Below are positions 1 through 8,679 of a stretch of 51,799 nt of DNA, piece by piece (positions within the stretch are counted from its first letter, which is position 1; every line of letters starts with the position of its first letter). The translations under genes and the position numbers were made by a program. The DNA comes from Candidatus Babelota bacterium. Lineage in GTDB: Bacteria > Babelota > Babeliae > Babelales > Babelaceae. The DNA lies in the NCBI GenBank assembly GCA_003484685.1, contig DNBB01000031.1, positions 7,713-59,511 on the forward strand, written 5' to 3'. The notes below the pieces were generated by a model. It saw only the letters and a list, made by a program, of their open reading frames with translations, had not been told where the DNA came from and did no database searches.

Positions 1-1
1 T

Positions 2-424
2 ACGATTTTGCAAGGAGAATGTGCTCGCGAATATGCACTTGTTTTGTTTGCGGTTTATCAAAAAATTTTGTGGAAGCTTAGTCAACAGCCTGAAACAAGA
101 ATCGCGCTTATTGGACTTTTTTCTTTGTACATGAAACTAAGAGCAATTCCACTTATCGAGTTATTTGCTGCGCTTGATCGTTGTTTGGTAATCTACAAGG
201 AAATTTTGGAAGATTATTCCTTTCCCTTTCATGATGTTTCTCACATGCGAAGCTGGTTGCGCGAGCATTGGTTTTTACCCGTAATATTTATGCTCAGTGG
301 TCTATGGGCTTTGAGAGAGTGGAAAGCGCGAAAGACGCGGAGCACCGCGCCAGCTGCATCTGCCTCTATACAGTCTCGAACTTCTATCTTTATTGAACAT
401 CAGGTTGGACGCCGCGAGGGGTAA
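2..424 (+). CDS. C-terminal part of an unidentified membrane-associated protein
   Basis: The reading frame is open from the window edge to the stop at 422-424, so the true start lies upstream. The TTG at 8 is only an internal codon. About 140 residues are visible. They are helical, with a hydrophobic stretch near residues 90-107 (core FLPVIFMLSGLWAL) followed by a basic stop-transfer segment and a Ser/Ala-rich tail. This fits a C-terminal membrane anchor with a short cytoplasmic tail. I do not recognise the family. It is followed by a promoter-like region and carD on the same strand. Confidence 0.6.
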   Translation, partial: TILQGECAREYALVLFAVYQKILWKLSQQPETRIALIGLFSLYMKLRAIPLIELFAALDRCLVIYKEILEDYSFPFHDVSHMRSWLREHWFLPVIFMLSGLWALREWKARKTRSTAPAASASIQSRTSIFIEHQVGRREG

Positions 425-431
425 ACAAGTT

Positions 432-460
432 CTGTCATTTTTTTAAAAAAATGCTAGGAT
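432..460 (+). promoter_or_regulatory. Possible promoter with an A/T palindrome as spacer, upstream of carD
   Basis: CTGTCA (432-437) and TAGGAT (455-460) are separated by 17 nt. That spacer contains most of the perfect palindrome CA-T7-A7-TG (436-453). Each hexamer matches the sigma70 consensus at four of six positions. TAGGAT recurs as the putative -10 upstream of the dehydrogenase at 34.8 kb. The palindrome could instead be a weak terminator for the upstream gene. Confidence 0.3.
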
Positions 461-522
461 GCGAAAAAGGGTGAGGCTGTGCTAATGCAGAGCAGGTTTG
501 CTTTGTAAAAGGAGAGGTTGCG

Positions 523-1017
523 ATGTTCCACTGTAATGAAAAGGTTGTATATCCAGGGCATGGTGTAGCATTCATAAATCAGATCATCGAGAAAAACATT
601 GGTGGAACAAACATAAAATTCTATGAATTAGTGTTTTTAAACAAGGAAGTTACAGTTCTTGTCCCAATGAGCAATGCAGAAGCTATCGGAATTCGCAGTT
701 TATGTTCTTTTGATGAGGTTTCCCAGGTTTTTGATACGCTTGCTCAAAAGCCTATAAAAAAGGCGGGGTATGCAGGGCACTTATTAAGTTGGAACAAAAG
801 AAGCAAAAATTATCAAGCTAAGCTGAGAACAGGAAGCTTACTACAACTTACCGAAATCTATAAGGAATTATTAACAACAGAAAAGGAAAAGCCATTGTCT
901 TTTGGGGAGCGGCACTTACTTGCTCAAACTGAATGTCTACTAGTTGAAGAAATTGCCCTTGTGCATGACATTGACCGTGATGAGGTTGTCAGCAAGTTAC
1001 GTGCAGCAAGTGCCTAA
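523..1017 (+). CDS. carD: CarD/CdnL-family RNA polymerase-binding transcription regulator
   Basis: CarD-family proteins bind the RNA polymerase beta subunit through an N-terminal Tudor-like domain and stabilise open complexes, often at rRNA and stress promoters. The 164-residue protein starts with the typical segment VVYPGHGVAFI (residues 8-18) and the FYELVF and VLVPM strands of the RNA polymerase interaction domain (about 1-65). An all-helical C-terminal half follows, with the family-like LSFGERHLL segment. The ATG at 523 has a good ribosome site, AAAGGAGAGG. The length is normal for the family (about 160-170). miaA follows 43 nt downstream. Assignment rests on these motifs. Confidence 0.85.
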   Translation: MFHCNEKVVYPGHGVAFINQIIEKNIGGTNIKFYELVFLNKEVTVLVPMSNAEAIGIRSLCSFDEVSQVFDTLAQKPIKKAGYAGHLLSWNKRSKNYQAKLRTGSLLQLTEIYKELLTTEKEKPLSFGERHLLAQTECLLVEEIALVHDIDRDEVVSKLRAASA

Positions 1018-1060
1018 ATTGCGTGGCGAAAAATTTTTGTATTAACTTTCGCCATATCAT

Positions 1061-2002
1061 ATGAAAAAATTTTTAATAAGTGTCATTGGACCGACGGGCA
1101 GTGGCAAGACAGGTTTTGCCTTAGAATTAGCAAAACATTTTCCCATAGAGATTGTAAATGCTGACATTGGCCAAATGTACAGGCCATTTACCATTGGTGT
1201 TGCTCAGCCTACCGATCAAGAGAAGCGTATTTGTTCGCATCATCTTTTTCAATTTATTCTAGAACCGGCAGATTTTTGCGTTGCAGAATATCGTCAACGA
1301 GTTGGCAAGCTGATAGAAGAAATATGGTTGCGCGGCGCTATTCCCGTGATCGTTGGCGGCTCTACATTTTATCAACAGGCACTTTTTTTTGAACAAGCGG
1401 TCGGTATCTCCTCGCAACTCCGCTGCCGGTCTGATAATACTTTTTCTGACGCTTTTTCTAATCATACCGCACTATGGGAGCAGCTCCATCTTTTTGACCC
1501 AGTGCGTGCAGCCGCTATCCATCCAAATGATTCTTATCGATTGCGTCGAGCCCTTGAGATTTGGCATGCGACAGGTAAAAAACCCTCGAGTTTCGCCCCG
1601 AAATTTTCCCCTTTGGCTTCCCAAGGTATAGCCATTTTTCTACGATTACCAAGAGAAGTATTATATGAACGTATTAATCAGCGGACCCATGAAATGCTAC
1701 AGCTGGGGTGGCTAGAAGAGGTAGCAGATTTGCCGGAGGATTGGCGGCATTTTGCTCAACGCAAAGGGTTAATTGGTTACTATGAATTGGAGCAAATGCT
1801 GGCCGATAAGCAACCAATTGAAACGACCATTTCTGCAATTCAGCAGCAAACCCGTAATTATGCAAAAAGACAAGAGACGTTTTTTAGAAAATTAAATCGG
1901 GAGCTTGCTCGCTATAAATGGCCCGAAGCATGTATTTGTGACTTGACTTTGTCTAACCTTAATTTATATATAAAACAGATAAAATCGATGTATGAATCTT
2001 AA
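1061..2002 (+). CDS. miaA: tRNA dimethylallyltransferase MiaA
   Basis: MiaA transfers a dimethylallyl group to the N6 of A37 in tRNAs that read UNN codons. The P-loop GPTGSGKT is at residues 10-17. The substrate region reads NADIGQMYRPFTIG, where most family members have DS-Q-Y, so the usual Ser is Ile here. GGSTFYQQAL corresponds to the GGTGLY motif, and YAKRQETFFRK (about 265-275) is the family's C-terminal signature. The 313 residues are standard length, with no extra zinc finger. The ribosome site before the ATG is weak, so translation may be modest. The next gene is separated by a factor-independent terminator. Confidence 0.9.
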   Translation: MKKFLISVIGPTGSGKTGFALELAKHFPIEIVNADIGQMYRPFTIGVAQPTDQEKRICSHHLFQFILEPADFCVAEYRQRVGKLIEEIWLRGAIPVIVGGSTFYQQALFFEQAVGISSQLRCRSDNTFSDAFSNHTALWEQLHLFDPVRAAAIHPNDSYRLRRALEIWHATGKKPSSFAPKFSPLASQGIAIFLRLPREVLYERINQRTHEMLQLGWLEEVADLPEDWRHFAQRKGLIGYYELEQMLADKQPIETTISAIQQQTRNYAKRQETFFRKLNRELARYKWPEACICDLTLSNLNLYIKQIKSMYES

Positions 2003-2027
2003 AGTGAGGTTGTGTGTATGGTAGTTT

Positions 2028-2086
2028 AACCACTAGTTCGGCATATTCTTTGCCGTATTGATCTCGTGGTTTGGTTTTCTTTTTTT
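2028..2086 (+). terminator. Rho-independent terminator after miaA
   Basis: AACCAC pairs with GTGGTT and an inner CGGC pairs with GCCG, giving a two-level hairpin. TTTTCTTTTTTT follows directly. It lies 25 nt past the miaA stop and reads in the miaA direction. Confidence 0.65.
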
Positions 2087-2107
2087 AAATCGTAAATACA
2101 GGATTAT

Positions 2108-2422
2108 ATGAGTAAAAAAAATGAGCCATTTTTTCAGCTAAGTGAGCGCGAAGTTATGATTGGCATACTTCTTGTTTTTGCCAGCTGTTTTTGCCTCTTT
2201 TTTGCAGGGTATGTGTGGGGAAGATATTCTACTTACCAACAAAGTGCACGGGACTTCTCCATGGAGTTAAGGCGTTCTCTTCATGCGTATACTAGCGGCT
2301 CATTTGATGTCTCAGGGGATGATCCTTTAATTGAAGATTTTGATTCTGACAACAACGGAGAAGGTGGAGAAGGTGAACGGTTTGTGGCCGAAGATTCCGA
2401 AAGCTTGAGCAAAGAGCAATAA
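2108..2422 (+). CDS. Small single-pass membrane protein of unknown function
   Basis: The predicted product is 104 residues. A short charged N-terminus (1-16) is followed by one strong transmembrane helix at about residues 17-40 (core IGILLVFASCFCLFFAG, ending in YVWGRY). The C-terminal tail is strongly acidic and runs through DDPLIEDFDSDNN and GEGGEGE. The likely topology is cytoplasmic N-terminus and periplasmic tail. AGGA precedes the ATG by 5 nt. It sits between miaA and the PpiD-like foldase on the same strand, so an envelope role is possible. I do not recognise a family, and no known motif is visible. Confidence 0.7.
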   Translation: MSKKNEPFFQLSEREVMIGILLVFASCFCLFFAGYVWGRYSTYQQSARDFSMELRRSLHAYTSGSFDVSGDDPLIEDFDSDNNGEGGEGERFVAEDSESLSKEQ

Positions 2423-2504
2423 AGATAAACAAAGGATAAAATCTTTTTCATTGGCGTTTTTGATGAGGAAGATGCAATAAGACATTTTTAAAGGCGGAGA
2501 AGGT

Positions 2505-4184
2505 ATGGAATCAGCAATGAGGCGGCGTTTAGGGCAGCGGATGTGGAAGGCGATATTGTGGCTACTTCTTTTTTCGCTTGCGGGCACATCGTTTATTGGC
2601 ATCTTGTATCAGGTTTTTGGTTCAGGTAAAAATCAGTATGTTTTAGAGGTTAATGGAATCAAGATTACGCGTGCAGATTTGGCCTATCAGACGCAATCTC
2701 TTCAGGAAAAAATCCACATCATCCGAACGCAGACGGGTGAGTATGCCGATTTTATTCTGCAACAAAATGGGTTGCTTGGTCAGCCGCAAGCTATCGCTTT
2801 AGATCGTTTAGTTGCGCGCGCTGTTGCGCTATATGGTGCTCAAAAATCAGGCATTAGATATATTTCACCAAGTTATGCAGCAGAAAAGCTTGATGATCCA
2901 AACTTTGTTTTTACTCGGCTAAGTGATATTCTTCCGGCATACCTTCTTCAAGGATACGGTCGGCTGAACCGGCAATCCCTTGATGAATTTTTTAGGCGTT
3001 CTCCAGAATTGGCAGCTCGATTTGATGCTCTATACATGGCTACTTTACAGGAAGATCTTTTTAACCAAATCCTTGAAGGTGTGGCCTATATTCCTACAGT
3101 TTGCAAATTATGGAATAAGAAATTAGCAGAAAGTATGCGTACGTATGGGGTGTACGCTCTTTCAAAGTCAGCTTTCACCAAAGAAGCCGCAGCTGAAGAG
3201 CATGAGGATGTTTTAAAAGAGTTTTTCAAGCAAGAAAACTTACATCGTCGGTATTGGAGCGAAGAAGGACGGGCTGGCACTGCATGGCGCTTTGCTCCGC
3301 AAAAATATGGGGTAATTGTTTCTGATGTTGCCATGCGGAGATATTTTGCAGATCGCGCAAAAACAGGGTTTAAAGATAAGAAATTTGAATCTGTAAAAGA
3401 TGAAATATATACGCATCTTCTTAAAGACCAGTTTAAAAAACTTTTTTCTATAGAAGCTAAGGCTTATATAGGCGCCAATACCGCTGCGGGCTTTGCCGCT
3501 TTTGCTGAAAAAAAACACGGCGCTATGTCAAAGATTGCACCCATCAACAAATCGGCCGCTGATTCACTGGCAGCTCGAGCGCTTTTTTCTATTGTTAGAG
3601 AAGGTGGACGCTCTTTCTTTATTGATGAGGATGGTAGCGGCGTTATTGTCGAGTTAAACGAACTTAATCCTAGCAAAGAGCATCCTTTTGAAGACGTAGT
3701 AGCTATGGTTCGTTCGAATTGGGTAGATACTCAAGCGGCGAATAAGCTTGCCGCCGCTGCAGAAGATATTCTAAAAAATCTTCAGAATCAAGAAGAACTC
3801 AAAAAGCTTCTTCAGAAATATCATGCGAAAACGGGTTCAACCTTTACGGCGAGCGCCCTAGATCAAGAGCGTTGGGAAAAGATAGAAAAGGAGAAGATGC
3901 CAGTTGCGCAAATGAAGCGTATGGGACACCCTGGGTATGGCGTAATTTCTCAGATAGATCAGGATCGCTTGCAAATTGTATTTTTGAGTGAAATTAACAC
4001 GGAAATCACAGAAAACAGCGCGAGCCAAATTGCCGCAGATATAAGCAAGGAGAATGCACAAGAACTGCGTGTAATGAAGATGGTGGTGTCAAAAGATGTG
4101 CTGGCCGTTTTAAAAGATTCTGCTAAAATTAAACAGTATAAGGAAGAAAAAACAACTGATATTTCATCATACTTTGCAGAGTGA
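2505..4184 (+). CDS. SurA/PpiD-like periplasmic foldase anchored by an N-terminal helix
   Basis: A cytoplasmic stub of about 12 residues is followed by one transmembrane helix (about 13-38). Next comes the segment VLEVNGIKITRADL (about 46-59), typical of the SurA_N/PpiD chaperone domain, with more helical sequence after it. The architecture and 559-residue length resemble PpiD, a membrane-anchored chaperone that handles proteins leaving the Sec translocon. I cannot find the conserved strands of a parvulin peptidyl-prolyl isomerase domain, so this may be a chaperone without catalysis. The start at 2505 has GGAG at a good distance; an alternative in-frame ATG lies at 2517. It ends 6 nt before recA. 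Confidence 0.65.
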   Translation: MESAMRRRLGQRMWKAILWLLLFSLAGTSFIGILYQVFGSGKNQYVLEVNGIKITRADLAYQTQSLQEKIHIIRTQTGEYADFILQQNGLLGQPQAIALDRLVARAVALYGAQKSGIRYISPSYAAEKLDDPNFVFTRLSDILPAYLLQGYGRLNRQSLDEFFRRSPELAARFDALYMATLQEDLFNQILEGVAYIPTVCKLWNKKLAESMRTYGVYALSKSAFTKEAAAEEHEDVLKEFFKQENLHRRYWSEEGRAGTAWRFAPQKYGVIVSDVAMRRYFADRAKTGFKDKKFESVKDEIYTHLLKDQFKKLFSIEAKAYIGANTAAGFAAFAEKKHGAMSKIAPINKSAADSLAARALFSIVREGGRSFFIDEDGSGVIVELNELNPSKEHPFEDVVAMVRSNWVDTQAANKLAAAAEDILKNLQNQEELKKLLQKYHAKTGSTFTASALDQERWEKIEKEKMPVAQMKRMGHPGYGVISQIDQDRLQIVFLSEINTEITENSASQIAADISKENAQELRVMKMVVSKDVLAVLKDSAKIKQYKEEKTTDISSYFAE

Positions 4185-4190
4185 TTTTCC

Positions 4191-5276
4191 GTGGCAGAAG
4201 AAAGAAAAACAATAAATAAAAACTCATCCGTCGAGCGTCGTCAAGCGCTCGACGCAGTTTTTGCACACATCGACAAGCAGTATGGCAAAGGTTCGATCAT
4301 GTTGCTGGGACAAGCTCCCCTTATAACAGTTGATACAATTTCAACCGGTAGCTTGCTTATCGACGAAGCAATTGGTGTTGGTGGTTTGCCGCGTGGTAGA
4401 ATTGTAGAAGTTTATGGGCCTGAAGCATCTGGTAAAACGACTATTGCGCTTCAAGTTATAGCCCAAGCCCAAAAGAATGGCGGTATCTGCGCGTTTGTAG
4501 ACGCCGAACATGCGCTTGACCCACAATATGCTGCTGCGCTTGGTATCAACATACAAGACCTGGTTATTTCTCAGCCGGATTACGGCGAACAGGCGCTTGA
4601 TATTGTTGAAATGCTTGTGCGTTCAGGAGCGCTAGATGTTGTTGTAATTGACTCCGTAGCAGCGCTTGTTCCTAAGACAGAGCTTGAAGGCGATATGGGG
4701 GACCAACATATTGGTTTGCAGGCTCGTTTAATGTCACAAGCCCTTCGTAAACTAACTCCTGTCGTGCACAAGTCAAAAACTGTACTCATTTTTATCAATC
4801 AAGTGCGACAAAACATCTCAGCCATGGCATTTGCGCCAAAAGAAACAACAACCGGTGGAAAGGCGCTTAAATTCTACGCTTCACTGCGACTTGATGTTCG
4901 CCGTGTCGAGGGAATTAAGAGCAAGGATGGCGGTAGTGATGTGGGGAATCGTGTTCAAATAAAAATTGCAAAAAACAAGGTCGCTCCCCCTTTCAAGGTT
5001 GTCCGTGTCGATTTAATTTTCGGTAAAGGCGTAGCTGCTGAATATGATTTGTTAGATATGGCCCTTTTAAAAGGGATTATTAAAAAGTCCGGCTCCTGGT
5101 TTTCTTTTGATGGGGAAAAGATTGGGCAGGGACGTGATGCTGTAGCAGAACAGCTAAAAAATAATAAAGATTTGTTTGAGACCCTCAAGGAGCGTGTTAT
5201 GGCAACAAAAGAGTTGCCACATACAGAAGAGCTCAAATCGCTTGAGGAAAACGCTGAAGAGGAAAGCGCAGAATGA
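4191..5276 (+). CDS. recA: Recombinase RecA
   Basis: RecA is the ATP-dependent strand-exchange protein of homologous recombination and the SOS response. GPEASGKT (residues 76-83) is Walker A, and VVVIDSVAALVP carries Walker B. The L2/ATP-sensing region with ETTTGGKALKFYAS is intact, and an acidic tail ends the protein. The 361 residues are normal length. Translation starts at GTG, 6 nt after the preceding stop, without a clear ribosome site, which suggests coupling to the foldase gene. The stop overlaps infC by 4 nt (ATGA). I saw no inverted repeat resembling a LexA box in front of it; the gene appears to be expressed within an operon. Confidence 0.97.
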   Translation: MAEERKTINKNSSVERRQALDAVFAHIDKQYGKGSIMLLGQAPLITVDTISTGSLLIDEAIGVGGLPRGRIVEVYGPEASGKTTIALQVIAQAQKNGGICAFVDAEHALDPQYAAALGINIQDLVISQPDYGEQALDIVEMLVRSGALDVVVIDSVAALVPKTELEGDMGDQHIGLQARLMSQALRKLTPVVHKSKTVLIFINQVRQNISAMAFAPKETTTGGKALKFYASLRLDVRRVEGIKSKDGGSDVGNRVQIKIAKNKVAPPFKVVRVDLIFGKGVAAEYDLLDMALLKGIIKKSGSWFSFDGEKIGQGRDAVAEQLKNNKDLFETLKERVMATKELPHTEELKSLEENAEEESAE

Positions 5277-5821
5277 TTGGAAAAGAAAAACGTGATTTGC
5301 CTTTGGCTAATGAGCGTATTCGGTTTGATAAGATGCAGTTAATTGATCAAGATGGTGAAAATCGCGGTGTAATTAGTCGCAGCGAAGCACTTTCAATAGC
5401 GCGTAGCGCACAACTTGATCTTGTTCTTATCGCTGAACGCGGCGGCGCAGGCTTTCCTGTCGTTAAGGTTATGGATCTTGGCAAGATGCTCTATGAAAAA
5501 AAGAAGCAGGTTAACGAAGCAAAAAAGAAGCAGCATGTTATTCAGGTAAAAGAACTCAAGATGCGGCCTAAAATAGCAGATCATGACTTTCTTACTAAGA
5601 TGAAGCGCGCTGTTGAGTTTCTTCAAGAAGGTAAACATGTTAAAGTTACCCTGGTTTTCCGTGGTCGAGAAGCAACGATGAAGGATGAAGTTGGACGAGA
5701 ATTTTTCCAGCGAATAATGGACGTTATTTCTTCAGCTGATTACAATGGAAGAACAGTAGCACAAGAGAGTGATTCACACGCCGGTTCCTTATGGTCCCGT
5801 GTATTTGTATTGCGTAAGTAG
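5273..5821 (+). CDS. infC: Translation initiation factor IF-3
   Basis: IF-3 binds the 30S subunit, prevents premature 50S joining and checks the start codon and initiator tRNA. The N-terminal domain begins with ANERIRFDKMQLID, followed by the lysine-rich linker YEKKKQVNEAKKKQ. The C-terminal domain contains VKELKMRPKIADHD and the VKVTLVFRGRE segment. The 182 residues are typical. The start codon is ATG (followed by ATT), not the AUU used for autoregulation in many bacteria. That ATG overlaps the recA stop as ATGA, so the two genes are translationally coupled. rpmI and rplT follow in the classical order. Confidence 0.96.
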   Translation: MIGKEKRDLPLANERIRFDKMQLIDQDGENRGVISRSEALSIARSAQLDLVLIAERGGAGFPVVKVMDLGKMLYEKKKQVNEAKKKQHVIQVKELKMRPKIADHDFLTKMKRAVEFLQEGKHVKVTLVFRGREATMKDEVGREFFQRIMDVISSADYNGRTVAQESDSHAGSLWSRVFVLRK

Positions 5822-5837
5822 TTTCAAGAGAGTTTTT

Positions 5838-6029
5838 ATGGCATATAAATTAAAAACACATTCAGGCGCACGTAAACGATTTAAAAAGTTAAAGTCTGGT
5901 CGTATCAAGCGAGCGCAAGCTTTTCGTCGTCATCTTTTGACGGATAAGGCAGCAAAACGCAAGCGCGATTTGCGTAAAACGGCTTTTATCAGCAGTGCTG
6001 ATGCAGGGCACTTAAAGGGATTGATTTAA
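5838..6029 (+). CDS. rpmI: 50S ribosomal protein L35
   Basis: The 63-residue basic protein begins MAYKLKTHSGARKRFK, the standard L35 N-terminus, and continues with RHLLTDKAAKRKRDLRK. I chose the ATG at 5838, preceded by AAGAGAG, over an upstream in-frame extension that has no L35 similarity. It lies 16 nt after infC and 33 nt before rplT, the conserved infC-rpmI-rplT operon. Confidence 0.95.
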   Translation: MAYKLKTHSGARKRFKKLKSGRIKRAQAFRRHLLTDKAAKRKRDLRKTAFISSADAGHLKGLI

Positions 6030-6062
6030 AATCTTATAATATAGACTCGATAAGGAAGAACA

Positions 6063-6413
6063 ATGACACGAGTAAAACGCGGTGTAATGACTAAAAAGCG
6101 TCATAAAAAAATTTTAAAACGAGCTGAAGGTTATTGGGGGCAGCGAAAAAATGTGCTCCAGCGTGCGCGCGAGACTGTTTATCGTGCACTTGCCTATGCA
6201 ACTAAGGGACGCAAGCTTTTAAAGCGCGACATGCGCGCTCTTTTTATCGCTCGTATTTCGGCAGCAGCTAAAGCTCACGATACCTCGTATAGCCGTTTAA
6301 TGCATGGACTTAAGGTAAACAGTATTTCCTTGAATCGAAAGATGCTCAGTCAGTTGGCATGTTTTGATTCAGTGGCATTTTCTGAAGTAGTGCGCGTTGC
6401 CAAACTTGCTTGA
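6063..6413 (+). CDS. rplT: 50S ribosomal protein L20
   Basis: L20 binds 23S rRNA early in 50S assembly. The 116-residue protein shows MTRVKRGVMTKKRHKKIL, the GYWGQRKNVLQRARETV segment of the long N-terminal helix, and RDMRALFIARI in the globular domain. AAGGAAG precedes the ATG. No convincing L20 autoregulatory operator is visible in the short 33-nt gap to rpmI, although the L20-binding structure could lie further upstream. Confidence 0.96.
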   Translation: MTRVKRGVMTKKRHKKILKRAEGYWGQRKNVLQRARETVYRALAYATKGRKLLKRDMRALFIARISAAAKAHDTSYSRLMHGLKVNSISLNRKMLSQLACFDSVAFSEVVRVAKLA

Positions 6414-6481
6414 CATATAAGGAGGCTTCTGACTAAGATCAGCTGAAAGGTTTGGAGGCGATCAAAAGGGGAGCTTCACTA

Positions 6482-6757
6482 ATGGAAGTATTGCGAATTC
6501 TTGAGGAAAAGATTGCACAGTTAATTCAAAAAAAACGTGAAGATGCCGAGCAAATTTCTCAATTAAAGGCTCAGGTAAGTTTACTAGAAGATGAACAAGA
6601 GCGTTTCCTTCAGGAAAAACAAAAACTTGAGGAAACGCTCTTGTTGCGTAGTAATAAAGATGCTGAGCTGGATGAAGAGCGGGAAATTGCGCGCATGGCA
6701 GTTGATGAATTGATTCAGAATATCGACTCTGTCTTAGAGCAAGAGCTTGCCCAATGA
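6482..6757 (+). CDS. ZapB-like coiled-coil protein, probable division factor
   Basis: This 91-residue protein is almost entirely heptad-rich coiled coil (MEVLRILEEKIAQLIQ onward, then LKAQVSLLEDEQERF), with no Pro or Gly breaks. I chose the ATG at 6482 because AGGGGAG lies 8 nt before it; a TTG 30 nt upstream would add ten residues. Its stop overlaps the start of zapA by 4 nt. Size, coiled-coil nature and coupling to zapA suggest the role of ZapB, which works with ZapA to organise the FtsZ ring. Low-complexity coiled coils cannot be assigned by sequence alone, so the name is an inference from context. Confidence 0.55.
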   Translation: MEVLRILEEKIAQLIQKKREDAEQISQLKAQVSLLEDEQERFLQEKQKLEETLLLRSNKDAELDEEREIARMAVDELIQNIDSVLEQELAQ

Positions 6758-7035
6758 TTGAAAATGCAGCGCAAGCACGCGTTACAGTTTTTGGAGAGAG
6801 CTTTACATTGTTGAGCGATGAACAAATTGAGCTTGTAGAGAAAGCTGCACAGCGTGTTGATGAATTAATGAATCAATTTGCTCATGGTGTGCGCATTCCA
6901 GACGCAAAGCGTTTAGCAATGCTTGCGGCTATACAATTAGCACATGATTTGCAGAAACGTGAATTGGCACACCAGGACTTTACTTCTTCTGTTCAGGCTC
7001 TGGTCGCAACAGTTGCTAACGAGATAAGCTGCTAA
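6754..7035 (+). CDS. zapA: Cell division protein ZapA
   Basis: ZapA tetramers cross-link FtsZ protofilaments at midcell. The 93-residue protein has the family pattern: an N-terminal strand ARVTVFGESFTLLSDE, then VEKAAQRVDELMNQF, then the helix AKRLAMLAAIQLAHDLQKRE. The start ATG overlaps the stop of the upstream coiled-coil gene (ATGA). In gammaproteobacteria zapA is followed by 6S RNA, but here only 69 nt separate it from rny, too little for that RNA. Length and motif order support the call. Confidence 0.8.
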   Translation: MIENAAQARVTVFGESFTLLSDEQIELVEKAAQRVDELMNQFAHGVRIPDAKRLAMLAAIQLAHDLQKRELAHQDFTSSVQALVATVANEISC

Positions 7036-7104
7036 TATTGCGCTTATCATCAAGAATACGCAAGGCCTTCCATTTTGTGATTTAAACAGACGAAATGGAA
7101 AACA

Positions 7105-8679
7105 ATGATGGTAGAGTTATTAAGTTTATTGATAGGCGTGGCCGGTCTTGGACTGTTGATCTACGCCTATTTTTTGCGCTCCAAGGCGCAACAGTTATTA
7201 TATAAGGCCGAAGTCGATCGCGTTGCGGTAGAAAAAGAAATTACTGCAGAACGCCGAGAGGCAATGTTTCGGCTTAAAGATGAATTGCAAAAACGCCGCC
7301 AAGACTTTAAAAACGAGCTTAAACGTGAACAGCTAGAAATTGAAAAAGCTCAAAATAGACTGACTGCGCAACGCGAAGCGCTTAAGGAAAAAGAAGAATG
7401 GATCTCTTCAGCGCGTGCCTCAGTTCAGGAGAGCGAAAAAGAATACGTTCGGCTCATTGAGCAAGCAAAACACCTACAAGAGCAGTTGCGCGAGCAAAAT
7501 ATGGAATTATCCAAAAAGCTCGAAACCGTTGCTATGATGAGCCAAGAAGAGGCTAAAGAAGCTCTTTTCCAGGCGCTTGAAAAAGAAGTGCGCGCTTCAC
7601 ATGAGCGTTGGCTTCAAAAAATGGAAGAAGAGGTTCGCTCCACAGCCAAAGAACGAGCTTCCCGTATTCTTATTGATACCATGCAAAGATACACTTCCGA
7701 TTGTGTCGCGGGGTCCACCTCTTGTGTAATTCAACTCCCTAACGATGATATGAAGGGGCGCATTATTGGCAAAGAGGGGCGAAACATTAAGGTTCTCGAG
7801 CTTTCGACTGGTGTTGATATTATTATTGACGATACTCCTGAGATTATTACGCTTTCTTCGTTTAACCCTGTACGCCGCGAAGTTGCGCGCCGGAGCATCG
7901 AAAAGCTTTTGGTCGATGGTCGAATTAATCCATCTCGTATCGAAGAGACTGTTTCTCAAGTAGAGCGCGAGGTTCAAGAAATTATTGCTGAAAAAGGTAA
8001 GGATGCCCTTAACAAGGTCAATGTTCATAACGTTGCGCCTGAGCTGATACAATTGTTAGGCGAATTACATTTCCGGACAAGCTTTTCTCAGGATGTTTTG
8101 GTTCACAGTATTGAAGTTGCTTCTATGGCGCGCATGCTTGCCGAAGAGTTGGGATTGCCGCGGCCAGATTTGGCAGCGCGTGCTGGCCTCTTCCATGACA
8201 TTGGCAAGGTTGTTTCATCAGAACACGAAGGTCCTCATGCTCAGGTTGGTGCAGAGATTGCTCAGCGTTGTGGCGAGGATCCAATCGTAGTTAATGCAAT
8301 TGCAGCCCACCATGAAGAAGTTCCTTTCAAAACGCCGTATGATATCCTTGTTATGATTGCCGACACCATCTCTGCATCACGTCCTGGCGCCCGTCGCGAA
8401 ACATTGGCTGCATATCTTAAACGTTTAGAGCGGCTTGAGGGCATTGCCAATGAATTTATTGGTGTTAAACGCGCCTACGCGCTTCAAGCTGGTCGCGAGA
8501 TACGTATTATTGTCGAAGAAGAGCGGCTAGGGGATTCGGAATCAACTCAATTAGCTTATGAAGTCGCACGACGTGTGGAAAGTGAAGTTAAAAACTTTCC
8601 AGGCCCAATTAAGGTTAATGTTATTCGTGAAAAGCGGACATCTCTGATGACTTCCGGAAGTAAAGAGGCGCGCTCATGA
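7105..8679 (+). CDS. rny: Ribonuclease Y
   Basis: RNase Y is a membrane-anchored endoribonuclease that starts mRNA decay. The domains in order are an N-terminal transmembrane helix (about 5-25), a long charged coiled coil (about 30-190), a KH RNA-binding domain with GRIIGKEGRNIK (about 218-229), and an HD phosphohydrolase domain with LFHDIGK and AAHHEE as metal ligands. The C-terminus has the family segment FPGPIKVNVIRE. The 524 residues match the usual 510-530. Two ATGs are adjacent at 7105 and 7108. ymdB follows with a 4-nt overlap, a pairing common in many bacteria. Confidence 0.95.
   Translation: MMVELLSLLIGVAGLGLLIYAYFLRSKAQQLLYKAEVDRVAVEKEITAERREAMFRLKDELQKRRQDFKNELKREQLEIEKAQNRLTAQREALKEKEEWISSARASVQESEKEYVRLIEQAKHLQEQLREQNMELSKKLETVAMMSQEEAKEALFQALEKEVRASHERWLQKMEEEVRSTAKERASRILIDTMQRYTSDCVAGSTSCVIQLPNDDMKGRIIGKEGRNIKVLELSTGVDIIIDDTPEIITLSSFNPVRREVARRSIEKLLVDGRINPSRIEETVSQVEREVQEIIAEKGKDALNKVNVHNVAPELIQLLGELHFRTSFSQDVLVHSIEVASMARMLAEELGLPRPDLAARAGLFHDIGKVVSSEHEGPHAQVGAEIAQRCGEDPIVVNAIAAHHEEVPFKTPYDILVMIADTISASRPGARRETLAAYLKRLERLEGIANEFIGVKRAYALQAGREIRIIVEEERLGDSESTQLAYEVARRVESEVKNFPGPIKVNVIREKRTSLMTSGSKEARS

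Noticed and set aside
7036..7104. 6S RNA gene after zapA
   Set aside because: Only 69 nt lie between zapA and rny and they do not form the long bulged hairpin of about 180 nt that defines 6S RNA.
7597..8052. 151-residue antisense frame inside rny
   Set aside because: It lies entirely within the conserved RNase Y KH/HD coding region, has no matching ribosome site and its composition follows from the sense codons.
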